Source: Prevotella aurantiaca JCM 15754 (GTDB lineage Bacteria > Bacteroidota > Bacteroidia > Bacteroidales > Bacteroidaceae). From it: a stretch of 64,000 bases of DNA. Position 1 is the stretch's first letter. Each line of letters opens with the position of its first letter. The position numbers and the translations under genes were made by a program. Shown here piece after piece: positions 54,051-61,779 of this stretch. The stretch covers positions 79,061-143,060 of the forward strand of contig NZ_BAKF01000002.1 of the NCBI RefSeq assembly GCF_000614025.1, in the 5' to 3' direction. Under the pieces are notes generated by a model. That model searched no databases, was not told the origin of the DNA, and worked only from the letters and a program-made list of their open reading frames with translations.

Positions 54051-55304
54051 TTATTTTTTTAACATTAATACATATTCATATTGAATTTTATTTTTCACAT
54101 TGTCTCTGGGTATAGATGTTCGATGGTCTTTTATCTGATACTTGTAAATACCAAACCATTTATAACCAACCGATTCTGCCAAAGACGCAATAATCTTATG
54201 GGTGGGAACTTCTACTTTTTTAATGATATTATCCCCTATGATTATGTGATACTCTCCATTAAGTCTGAGTGCTTGATATACGCAAATTAGATTTTTGTAT
54301 ATGTCATTGAAATATGCCATACAGGTGTTTGCGCGCCCCTTGTCTTTAGGAAGAATCTTGTCATACCATGGTTTGAATGTTTTATACACAGTATTGTTAA
54401 TATCTTCATTCTTTCTATTCTCATGGCCCACCTGTACATTTCGCATGTCTGCAGCAATTTCATTATCGATACAATCGCACATGGCACCTTCAATCTTCAC
54501 ACATCTTGTATAGTCTAATGCGTTTATATATGGTGGCGATGTAATTGCGAGATCAATATAAGGACTTTCAGTTCTAAAATTGGTCGCATCATCTCCAATC
54601 CATTTTATATTAGCAGGTGTAGCCACTTCTGTCATTTGTTTTATAGCATCAAGATGGGCCTTGTAGCTATAAACAAAAGAATCAATCACTCCTTTTGTTT
54701 CCTTAGGATGTTTCCGCGATATATATGGCTTAAGAGATTGTCTTTCCATTAAAGAAACTGGTTTAATGCAATCAGCATAAGCAACCATCATAAAGGAAAG
54801 ATATTTAGATGGAGTCAGTGTCTTTATGCAATTTTTTAGACTCAGTAGTTTTTTTAAGTCATTTTCCTTAAACCATCTTTCTATACCAGCTAATTTTGGA
54901 GTATAAGCAGGCTCAAAAGTACTCCAACTTCTCAAAATCTCTTCAAAGACATTATTCAATGAAGCAAAATCCTTTTCGTTAAATATAGTAGAACTAACAT
55001 TTGCTATAAGCCTGGCAAATGGATCCATTTCAACGCCAACAGGCATGTTGCCGCTAAGAATAGTTTCAACAGCAGTTGTACCCGATCCCATAAATGGGTC
55101 AAGTACGTTAAACCTTTTGTTCTTGTGTTGGGATAATATTGCCCTGGGAACAAGGAAAATGCTACGAGCAGGGTACCTGTTATATACACGGTTCCCGTAT
55201 TCTGTTAACTTGCGGGTTGATGGAAATGCGATTTCTTCACCCCATGTTAACTGATATGGGTTATACCCACCTGTTCTGTCTATAGTTTCAATATCTATTT
55301 CCAT
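54051..55304 (-). CDS. DNA methyltransferase (N4-cytosine/N6-adenine type), first of two
   Basis: A 417-residue enzyme. SAM-binding motif I is NVLDPFMGSGTTAVE (residues 67-80), with VGVEMDP next; the catalytic motif IV is AITSPPYINALDYTR (TSPPY at 255-259), found in N4-cytosine methyltransferases and some N6-adenine enzymes. Motif I comes before motif IV. It overlaps the upstream methyltransferase by 10 bases and the McrB-like gene starts three bases after it. It probably protects host DNA from the McrB/C-like pair, or marks a site recognised by them. Recognition sequence unknown. Confidence 0.85.
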   Translation of the reverse strand: MEIDIETIDRTGGYNPYQLTWGEEIAFPSTRKLTEYGNRVYNRYPARSIFLVPRAILSQHKNKRFNVLDPFMGSGTTAVETILSGNMPVGVEMDPFARLIANVSSTIFNEKDFASLNNVFEEILRSWSTFEPAYTPKLAGIERWFKENDLKKLLSLKNCIKTLTPSKYLSFMMVAYADCIKPVSLMERQSLKPYISRKHPKETKGVIDSFVYSYKAHLDAIKQMTEVATPANIKWIGDDATNFRTESPYIDLAITSPPYINALDYTRCVKIEGAMCDCIDNEIAADMRNVQVGHENRKNEDINNTVYKTFKPWYDKILPKDKGRANTCMAYFNDIYKNLICVYQALRLNGEYHIIIGDNIIKKVEVPTHKIIASLAESVGYKWFGIYKYQIKDHRTSIPRDNVKNKIQYEYVLMLKK

Positions 55305-56623
55305 TTCAATACAACCATACTTTCTCTAACATATTTCCAATCATCCTTCTCTATCAATTTTGTTTGTTGAGAAGAAGGCACAACCATACGATATATCTTA
55401 ATATCAGAACATTCATAGCCCAAGGAAAGTGCGATATGGGCCAACAATAAATCCGTAGAGATAACGACACCTGAATATGTGGAATTCCCAACAACGAAAC
55501 CAACAGTCGCTCCATGATTCAGATTGTTTGATAGTTCCTTCAAACACATTTTCAAGTCATGGAAGTATCCAGATATCATTGACGGGATACTATTGCTCCA
55601 TAAGTCGCAATCTTCAAGTAATGGTGTGATGAGATCATCAACGATAGGGATGCTTTCGTTGTCTTTTCTCTTCCATCGATAGTGGACATGGCTTTTCAAA
55701 GACCTCTCGCGAAAAGACTGTTGGTCTTCTCTTGTGCAAAAGAAATCTCCCATCCATAATTCTATCAAATACACTTTACTATAATCAAAGCAATTTGCAT
55801 ACGGTGGTGATGTGATAACGACATCTGCTTTCTTTGGCAACTTATATGAGTCCAGGCAACTGCCCTCTATTATGTTGTTTTGATTCTTTCTCTGAGACTG
55901 TTGAATATCATCAACAATAAGTCTAAGTTTTTTTACCATCAGTTCTTTAAGGGCTGGAAAAGACGTCGGATTAGGTTCGTGAATTTTCCGTTTTACACCG
56001 TTACCATTTTTCCTATGGGTGGAAACTTTCTCAAGAATCGCCAAAAGGGAAAGGAGAAAGATATCATGTACTTTCTCGTTTGCTATGTCTTTTATGAAGT
56101 TCTTGGTCTGTATAATAGCAGAATACGTTTCCTTTGCAAAGTACCTTTTCACAGTTGGACTGATGTTGTAGTCATCGATGTCATTATAGGAAGCGAGTTC
56201 CTGAAATGTCGCTACAGTTTGCTCCAATTGTCTGATATCATTTTCTGCATACTCTCTATTTTTGACTTTCGATGCAAAATTTCCAAGCGGGCTAACATCT
56301 AAGGAATATGCTTCATAGCCATTAATGTTTGCTTCTAATACTGTTGTGCCAACTCCTCCGTATGGATCAAATACGATGTTTGATTTGGATGTCGAATACT
56401 CAGCTATAAAATCACGAACGAAAGAAGGGGAGAATCCTTCTTTGTAGGCATACCAACGGTGAATGGGACGCGTTAAAGCTTCCTCGAAATTTACGGGAGT
56501 GTGATAAGTGCTCACCTCATAACCATGGGGCGAGAATAACTTTTCCAGAGATTCATACGTTTCTCTAAGTTTAATCTTTATTTGATTACCCTTAAGAGGC
56601 GTATTGATGCTACTATTACTCAT
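55295..56623 (-). CDS. DNA methyltransferase (N4-cytosine/N6-adenine type), second of two
   Basis: A 442-residue enzyme with motif I NIVFDPYGGVGTTVLEA (residues 82-98) and SLDVSPLG, and catalytic motif IV VVITSPPYANCFDYSKVYLIELWMG (TSPPY at 271-275). It is distinct from its neighbour, with a different N-terminal domain (RPIHRWYAYKEGFSPSFV). Motif order is again I then IV. First gene of the coupled operon after the regulator; the last 10 bases overlap the next methyltransferase. Two enzymes may modify the two strands of an asymmetric site, as in LlaJI-type systems. Specificity unknown. Confidence 0.85.
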   Translation of the reverse strand: MSNSSINTPLKGNQIKIKLRETYESLEKLFSPHGYEVSTYHTPVNFEEALTRPIHRWYAYKEGFSPSFVRDFIAEYSTSKSNIVFDPYGGVGTTVLEANINGYEAYSLDVSPLGNFASKVKNREYAENDIRQLEQTVATFQELASYNDIDDYNISPTVKRYFAKETYSAIIQTKNFIKDIANEKVHDIFLLSLLAILEKVSTHRKNGNGVKRKIHEPNPTSFPALKELMVKKLRLIVDDIQQSQRKNQNNIIEGSCLDSYKLPKKADVVITSPPYANCFDYSKVYLIELWMGDFFCTREDQQSFRERSLKSHVHYRWKRKDNESIPIVDDLITPLLEDCDLWSNSIPSMISGYFHDLKMCLKELSNNLNHGATVGFVVGNSTYSGVVISTDLLLAHIALSLGYECSDIKIYRMVVPSSQQTKLIEKDDWKYVRESMVVLKWK

Positions 56624-56721
56624 TATAAAAACATTCAGTAGGTTTTACACCTTACCTTTATTTGTTTGTCATTCATTCATTTGCCATCTCTGCCTTTTAT
56701 ATGGGGTAGACATAATGTACT

Positions 56722-57024
56722 CTAATCTGTTTTTTCGGGTACACGTTCATGATTTCTTTTTCCCTCAATGATGCTTCCAATAGCAGAGCTTGCCTTTTCC
56801 ATATAAGCATTATATTCGCGAACAATCAGTTCCTTAATGTCAACCTCCAAGAAGTCTGCAATCTTTAACAGACTTGCAACGTCGGGCTGAGAGGAGTTGG
56901 TACACCATTTGGAAACGGTGGAGGGTTTTACACCCATCTGCTCCGCAAGCCACTTGTTAGTGCGTTTCTTCTCTGCCAACACGACTTTAATGCGATTTAT
57001 TTCTTCCATGTCATTCGGTTTCAT
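56722..57024 (-). CDS. XRE-family HTH regulator of the defence operon
   Basis: A protein of about 100 residues with the HTH segment NRIKVVLAEKKRTNKWLAEQMGVKPSTVSKWCTNSSQPDVASLLKIADFLEVDIKEL and a short C-terminal tail. Start choice: MKPNDMEEINR at 57024 or MEEINR at 57009; the longer reading to 57051 runs through the promoter and is unlikely. It is on the same strand as the restriction genes and 98 bases ahead of them, the usual place of a C-type controller in restriction-modification loci. It may act on the twin palindromes upstream (57130-57197). Confidence 0.85.
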   Translation of the reverse strand: MKPNDMEEINRIKVVLAEKKRTNKWLAEQMGVKPSTVSKWCTNSSQPDVASLLKIADFLEVDIKELIVREYNAYMEKASSAIGSIIEGKRNHERVPEKTD

Positions 57025-57028
57025 GGCA

Positions 57029-57060
57029 CAAAGGTAGTGAAAATAAATCATTTTTACGAA
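57029..57060 (-). promoter_or_regulatory. promoter of the regulator/defence operon
   Basis: On the minus strand TTCG (57060-57057, near TTTG), 20-base spacer, TACCTTTG (57036-57029). Four bases separate it from the ATG at 57024; that start would be nearly leaderless, and 57009 would leave a leader of about 15. Confidence 0.6.
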
Positions 57061-57129
57061 AGATAATCGCTCAGAAAAGCTTTACTCCCTTCTTTTTATA
57101 TTTTTTACGAGTTCTGCCAGATTTGAATA

Positions 57130-57160
57130 GTATTTGTGCCAATCCAATCGGCACAAATAC
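57130..57160. promoter_or_regulatory. operator-like palindrome 1
   Basis: GTATTTGTGCC (57130-57140) and its exact inverse (57150-57160), 9 bases between. Shares the half-site TTGTGCC with palindrome 2. Lies about 70-130 bases upstream of the defence-operon start. It could also be a hairpin ending the 427-residue gene's transcript. Confidence 0.6.
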
Positions 57161-57170
57161 CGGTCCGCGT

Positions 57171-57197
57171 AATTGTGCCACTTCAAATGGCACAATT
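57171..57197. promoter_or_regulatory. operator-like palindrome 2
   Basis: AATTGTGCCA (57171-57180) and its exact inverse (57188-57197), 7 bases between. Its right arm reaches the stop codon of the 427-residue gene. Same half-site TTGTGCC as palindrome 1. Confidence 0.6.
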
Positions 57198-58480
57198 TAT
57201 TCGTCAATTTTGAAGATTTCCGTCAAATATGCCACTATTCTTCTTCCCCGTTGCCACTTGGAATTCTTGGAAGTCTTGAATTGCTCCTTCTCATATGTAA
57301 CGAACGAGTCAACCCTTTGAGCTGGGTCATACTTGTACTCCTTCCCTGAAAAATCACAGATGGAACGGAGGAAGACGGCAAAAGGCGTGTTGGGGTCAAG
57401 ATGACCAGAGCGTATGAGCGCAGCCTTGATGTAAGCGGTCTCATACTCATGTTCCATGTCGTTGAGAGCTGTCCGTATTGATTCCTTCAATGCTTGTTTG
57501 TCATCGGCGATAAGAAGGTCATCAAGACTGCGTTCTTCTTGTAGAATGGTTCTTCGCCCATGCTTACCCTTTGTGTTGGCAAGTGCGTTCTTCATAGTCT
57601 GCTGCAATTCTGCTTCCTCGACCTCCTTAATCGTTTTAGTCCATTCTGCTTTCTTGTCACACCCATTGGTCACACTTGAATCCACAAGGCGTTCAATGAC
57701 TGCCTTGATGCTTTCTCGCATATAGGATATTTGCCTGGCTCCAAGGCTTATCTTGTTTAGTGCCATCGCGCTTTTTGGAAGTCCGTGGTCAAAGCAGATG
57801 AAGTACAACGCACACATCAGCAGGGTGTTGTTGCCTGCAAGGATTTGATTGCGAAGTTTGTGGAAGATTTCTGGCAACGTGTATATGGCAGACAACATGA
57901 CTCGCTTTGATATTGTTGCAAGCTCATCGGCAGAATGCCCTTTGCCAAAGGTGAAGACGGCCATCTGAATGAAAGACGGTAGTGACTCCCAGAACTCTTG
58001 TGCCGTTACGCAAGGGATATATAGATGTTCCTCGTCATCATCGCTCTGGTCTTTATCTACCAAACTAAATTCCCTTATCAGGATAAGGCCTCTTGGCTCA
58101 TCAGGCGATGCATTATCGTCTTTTGCCTCCCCTGTAGCATCATCCCCTATCGTTTCAGCGTACATGCCAAATCTCAGATAGCCTTTTAGCCTCATCAGTT
58201 CGTCAATGACTTGACTGGCAACAGCAGCACTATCGTCTGCGGGAATAGATTCCTCCGAGTCGGATGTAAAAAGTTTCTGGCACTCAACAAGTACCGATGT
58301 CGGCACGAAGGATGTCGCCATTTTGAATATGCGCTCATAACAACTGAAATCGTTACGAGCAACCTTCATCATCTCCACAGAGAAACGTGAGTATTCTTCT
58401 GGGTGCTCCTGTTTCCATGAGTACACCTTATCCATGGCCTCTCTCATGGCGTTATTTGGGGGTTCTTTAATGGATTTCAT
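57197..58480 (-). CDS. unrecognised 427-residue protein of the integrase module
   Basis: No family recognised. Acidic and largely helical: MREAMDKVYSWKQEHPEEYSRFSVEMMK at the start, an acidic middle (GDDATGEAKDDNASPDE, KDQSDDDEEHLY), a helical hydrophobic region (AVFTFGKGHSADELATISKRVMLSAIYTLPEIF, NTLLMCALYFICFDHG) and a charged C-terminal part ending in KWQRGRRIVAYLTEIFKIDE. It begins 21 bases after the recombinase stop on the same strand, so it is probably cotranscribed and may assist excision or integration. No membrane span is convincing. Tail end abuts operator-like palindrome 2. Confidence 0.55.
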   Translation of the reverse strand: MKSIKEPPNNAMREAMDKVYSWKQEHPEEYSRFSVEMMKVARNDFSCYERIFKMATSFVPTSVLVECQKLFTSDSEESIPADDSAAVASQVIDELMRLKGYLRFGMYAETIGDDATGEAKDDNASPDEPRGLILIREFSLVDKDQSDDDEEHLYIPCVTAQEFWESLPSFIQMAVFTFGKGHSADELATISKRVMLSAIYTLPEIFHKLRNQILAGNNTLLMCALYFICFDHGLPKSAMALNKISLGARQISYMRESIKAVIERLVDSSVTNGCDKKAEWTKTIKEVEEAELQQTMKNALANTKGKHGRRTILQEERSLDDLLIADDKQALKESIRTALNDMEHEYETAYIKAALIRSGHLDPNTPFAVFLRSICDFSGKEYKYDPAQRVDSFVTYEKEQFKTSKNSKWQRGRRIVAYLTEIFKIDE

Positions 58481-58501
58481 CTGAACAGTATGATTTTCGA
58501 A

Positions 58502-59964
58502 CTAATTCTTTGCCAGCAGTTTGAGAAGCATGTCGGTCTTCTGTTGCTCCGTCATGCTCATGACATCTTCCTCTGTCACCTTTGGCTCCAAGTCTAAAAG
58601 CTTATTATTGTACTCGAACATGGTTTCCAACGGGAATTGTGCGATGTACCTTTCGGTAATGGACATTTCTGTCGCATGTCCCATACTCTGTGAGATATAC
58701 CTTTCCTCTACTTGGGCGTGGGTTAGATTTGTTCCATAGGAATGTCTGCACCAAGTTCCAGATGGACGTATCTCCCAGTGTAACACATCATGGCAAATCT
58801 TAATGACACGGTCTTGCACATTCGAGTTTTCCTGAGAGATTCGCTTGCGTTTGTCGGCCTTATGTGTTGCGCCATTCAGAATCTCTGGAAAGACGAATCC
58901 GTTGAGCACGGATTCTGCCGCTATCTCATCAAGGACTTTCTGAAGTGGCTCTATAATGGGGATTGTTATTTCAACACCCCCCTCTGTGCTGTGTCTAGTT
59001 TTTACTCGTTTGAAATTGAACGCCTTTCTGCCACTATTGAAATAGAATTGCGAATACTTCAGTTCGCCCGCATCGGCCATATTGAAACCGTTGCACAAGT
59101 ATTGAGCGAGGAACAATCCGAGTGAGTATGGGCTTTCTCGGCATATCCCTTCTTCCATGTGTCAGGATAGCGTTTCTCGATGAACACTCGATAGAGCTCT
59201 GTCATCTGCTGGACATTCAGGTAACGATCTTTCCTTGTGTCACCGACAGGAATCGCCACGAGTTTCTTTTTCTTGACATTTGAAAAAGGATATTCTTGAT
59301 TGGTGAGATAGCCAAGCGACACACATTCATTCCAAACAGCACGGCAGTTACGGAGATAAAGACCTCTTGTTGCCTCCCTTATTTTCCCTATTTCCTTGCC
59401 ATTCTCGTCCAGTACACCATTTTGCATTCCGTTACTCCAGTATTCAATATCTTCTTTCCTTATCTTAAAACCAGTAATCGGTCTGTTCCAAAGAATCCTT
59501 TGGAAAGACTTCATGGCACACTCGTAAGACTCGGCTGTGGTGTATTGCTCTCCGTTGTTGTTGGTTCGGAAGAAATTAATCCTGTCCTGCCACACGCTAA
59601 AGAAGGATGCCTCTTTGGAAGTGTCAACGCCGGTGATAGCTGTCTTTATCCTATCGAGCGTCAGACCATTTCCTAGACGCTCTGTCAGCTCCACTTGTGC
59701 CTCAAAGATGGCGTCGAATTCCAATTTCTTCTCATAAAGTTCCGAGCGTACGGCCTTGGCGCTGAGATTGCATACTCTGGAGAAATCCTCTTCCGTAAAT
59801 TCGCCAGCGACATAGTTGTACCACGACCTTCTGCCTATGGTATAGCGCATAGCGACGGGAAATGTATTCCTGTCTTTCTTCGGATGACGCTTGTCAAGAA
59901 TGAGTGCATAGGTGCAATTCCCGAATCGTGCGCTCTTGTAGGTTGTGTCTAATTTCTTTACCAT
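58502..59964 (-). pseudogene. tyrosine recombinase (integrase), interrupted by a frameshift
   Basis: The N-terminal part (from MVKKLDTTYKSARFG, 59964) has the arm-binding region and SAM-like core-binding domain (SFFSVWQDRINFFR, YECAMKSFQRILW, VWNECVSLGYL). It runs out of frame after KKGYAEKA near 59130. The catalytic domain continues in another frame with PYSLGLFLAQYLCNGFNMADAGELKYSQ, KAFNFKRVKTR, GTWCRHSYGTNLTHAQVEERYISQSMGHA (Arg and His) and MSITERYIAQF with the nucleophile Tyr. One extra C at the C3 run 59130-59132 restores the frame (AEKAPYSLGL). As in IntDOT relatives, the first catalytic Arg is not evident in the NMADAGELK block. If real, the element cannot excise by itself. Confidence 0.85.
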
Positions 59965-60012
59965 ACCTGTCAATAGTTTGGAGGTCTCAACTTCGCTTTT
60001 TACTCCATTTTA

Positions 60013-60031
60013 GGAAAACAATGGGAAAACA
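60013..60031 (+). repeat. right-end copy 1 of GGAAAACAATGGGAAAACA
   Basis: Exact match to 39105-39123 and 60079-60097; located about 50 bases upstream of the integrase gene, as arm-type sites often are. Confidence 0.6.
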
Positions 60032-60078
60032 AATTTCCGATTTTTCTCTCAAATCCCCGTGTTTTCCAAGGTTTATCG

Positions 60079-60097
60079 GGAAAACAATGGGAAAACA
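60079..60097 (+). repeat. right-end copy 2 of GGAAAACAATGGGAAAACA
   Basis: Second exact right-end copy, 66 bases from the first and 116 bases from the right attachment repeat. Confidence 0.6.
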
Positions 60098-60212
60098 GAG
60101 TCATTTTGATACGGGGTTTTTCGGAGTATCATAAACTACCGCGAAGTTAGTAACTCTTTGGAAATCAGCAAAACTTTTGATATTAAAAAATCACAAAATA
60201 TTATTCTGCTTT

Positions 60213-60256
60213 ACTCATAATCTGGAGGTCCCTGGTTCAAGCCCAGGCTGGTCCAC
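60213..60256 (+). repeat. attR: right 44-bp attachment repeat
   Basis: Exact copy of 39010-39053 (3' part of the tRNA from the anticodon loop). Without the 5' half it cannot make a tRNA. Confidence 0.92.
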
Positions 60257-60316
60257 AAATAGGTTTCAAAAGAACGTCAAACAATACGTCATTTTAGCCT
60301 TCAAAACAAGAATAAT

Positions 60317-60349
60317 CGCTGTAAAACCTTGGTTTTACAGCGGTTTTTT
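60317..60349 (+). terminator. hairpin terminator after attR (probable original tRNA terminator)
   Basis: A perfect 12-bp stem (CGCTGTAAAACC and its inverse), 2-base loop, then GTTTTTTG. The rest of 60257-60598 has no gene. Confidence 0.8.
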
Positions 60350-60598
60350 GTTTATTATCCATATCTGTTTGACGGTCAAAACATACCTTTTAATAGTCAT
60401 CATTCGGTCATTTTCTGCTACAGAAATTGCTACATAAAAGCAGGCTCTCAAAAAAATGTAGCAACGAATAAGAAATGACTATTAAATTGACAGCACACAA
60501 AAGTTTCGTTTTCAAGAACTTATTATACAAAAGTATACTTCTATAGAGGCAGTAAGAGTAGAAATACTTTTTTTAGTTTTATGTTCATCGCTTAATCT

Positions 60599-60955
60599 CT
60601 ATTTTTCTGGTTTTAGGGGGTATTCTTTATCCACAATTCGTTTGATAATGTAATTGCGAATTTCTATTGGAATTCCAATAATGAATATACACGGCAAGAA
60701 TACAGGAAAGAAAAGCTTGCTGATGATGTTCCATGTGTTTTTCATAAGTCCTCTATCCAGTTGCCAAAGAGATCCCATATCAAGAATAGTTCTTCCAAAA
60801 ATGACGGCCCAAAGAGCTATAAGTAATAAAATACTGCCTACTACATAAATGTTCTTTGCACCGCGATTAAATACCTCTATTCGCTTCTCGCATGGTACTC
60901 GTTCCAGTATCTTCACTTGCTTGGTAATCTGATTTATTCTTTCTTCCTTATCCAT
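60599..60955 (-). CDS. small membrane protein next to an immunity-like gene
   Basis: A 118-residue protein with two hydrophobic segments (NIYVVGSILLLIALWAVIFG, about residues 35-54, and LFFPVFLPCIFIIGIPIEI, about 81-99) and a charged N terminus (MDKEERINQITKQVKILERVPCEKRIEVF). No family recognised. It begins six bases after the GAD-like gene stops on the same strand, so the two are one operon. It could be an immunity protein or its accessory. Confidence 0.6.
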   Translation of the reverse strand: MDKEERINQITKQVKILERVPCEKRIEVFNRGAKNIYVVGSILLLIALWAVIFGRTILDMGSLWQLDRGLMKNTWNIISKLFFPVFLPCIFIIGIPIEIRNYIIKRIVDKEYPLKPEK

Positions 60956-60961
60956 CTTTTT

Positions 60962-61573
60962 TTATTCTGATAAATCTATAATTTTACCAACTGCTTGTCC
61001 TATTATGTTTATATACGTCTTTACATTTACCACTTGTAGATTTTTATTAGATGCCTTGCCTCCCAATGCCAAAGCTGGGACATAACCATAGCATTGACCA
61101 TATTGTAAAGTAGGTAACTTTCCTTTAATATTTAAATAAGGTCGGGAGTCAAAATACTCCTTGGCTATAATAGCCGTTTCATCCCCTAAAGTAAAGTTTA
61201 AAAGAAAATCCATATCACCTAAGATTTCGCTTGTGCACTTTCTTATATTTATAAACAAGATTCTATTTCCCTCATCAGATGAAATTGTCCAATTATCATT
61301 TCCTTCCCAAATTAACAAATCTCCTAAGGCCGTAATACCAAATACAATAGAAGGTTCTAACAATTTATCAATATAATCGAATACAAATTCGTACTCATCT
61401 GGATTAACAAACTGTATAAAACCATCTTCATAAATACCATAACCCATATCTTTCCAGATATTTAATAGTTCTTCAGGAAGTAGTCCTTTATATTTATTGA
61501 TTGTATTAATAGGGACATCGCTATACTTGGTATAGTGATTTTTATTTCTTTCTTCAAATGTCAATCGTGCCAT
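60962..61573 (-). CDS. GAD-like/DUF1851 domain protein, probable immunity protein
   Basis: A 203-residue protein. The N-terminal half has the GAD-like pattern (YSDVPINTINKYKGLLPEELLNIWKDMGYGIYEDGFIQFVNPDEYEFVFDYI), the C-terminal half the DUF1851 pattern (FGITALGDLLIWEGNDNWTIS, YGQCYGYVPALALGGKASNKNLQVVNVKTYINII). These domains are common in immunity proteins against secreted toxins, and here no matching toxin is visible. A repeated promoter/leader sequence lies upstream (61634-61694). Confidence 0.75.
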   Translation of the reverse strand: MARLTFEERNKNHYTKYSDVPINTINKYKGLLPEELLNIWKDMGYGIYEDGFIQFVNPDEYEFVFDYIDKLLEPSIVFGITALGDLLIWEGNDNWTISSDEGNRILFINIRKCTSEILGDMDFLLNFTLGDETAIIAKEYFDSRPYLNIKGKLPTLQYGQCYGYVPALALGGKASNKNLQVVNVKTYINIIGQAVGKIIDLSE

Positions 61574-61633
61574 AACTTTATCTTTTTATTATTCAGAACT
61601 TAAAACAAACCAACATCCGTCATTGCGTTATCA

Positions 61634-61694
61634 ATGTACGTTGTCAGATAAAAATGCACAACTGCAAAAGTAGTTATTTACTCTGATATTTCAT
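61634..61694 (-). promoter_or_regulatory. promoter and leader repeat of the GAD-like gene
   Basis: Read on the minus strand: a block matching 3503-3468 (61694-61659, TACTTTTG at 61672-61665), then CAGTTGTGCATTTTTATC and GACAACGTACAT. The 30-base leader part (61634-61663) recurs at 61750-61779 with three differences. Probably -7 region plus start of the transcript. Confidence 0.5.
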
Positions 61695-61749
61695 TATTTT
61701 ATCATCGAAAAACATTTTATTGATTGGATTTTGCTTTATTGTTTCTCGC

Positions 61750-61779
61750 ATGTACGTTGTCAAACAAAAGTGCACAACT
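61750..61779 (-). repeat. second copy of the 30-base leader repeat
   Basis: ATGTACGTTGTCAAACAAAA and ten more bases resemble 61634-61663; its last 20 bases are repeated exactly in inverted form at 61905-61924. No TAnnTTTG precedes this copy, so it may be a relic of rearrangement. Confidence 0.55.

Larger units (their letters stand above)
39010..60256. mobile_element. tRNA-integrated mobilizable element with defence cargo, about 21.2 kb
   Basis: Bounded by the 44-bp direct repeats and carrying, left to right, DUF3853, an HTH protein, a DnaC-like ATPase, a second HTH protein, MobC-like protein, relaxase, a coiled-coil membrane protein, the minus-strand defence operon, an unknown 427-residue protein and a tyrosine recombinase next to the right end. 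No conjugation (Tra/T4SS) genes are seen, so it would need a helper for transfer. The plan resembles NBU-like mobilizable units. The recombinase gene is frameshifted. The backbone genes at 39.6-44.4 kb look more GC-rich than both the host DNA and the defence cargo. Confidence 0.88.

Noticed and set aside
57029..57051. Upstream start of the XRE regulator at 57051
   Set aside because: The extra residues would be encoded across the TACCTTTG promoter element, so 57024 or 57009 is preferred.
44495..57051. Interpretation as a BREX or DISARM locus
   Set aside because: No PglZ, BrxC, DrmA or phospholipase-D genes are seen; the methyltransferase-McrB/C-SIR2-HerA set does not match either.
60213..60256. 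Second tRNA gene
   Set aside because: Only the 3' part from the anticodon loop is present; it is the right attachment repeat.
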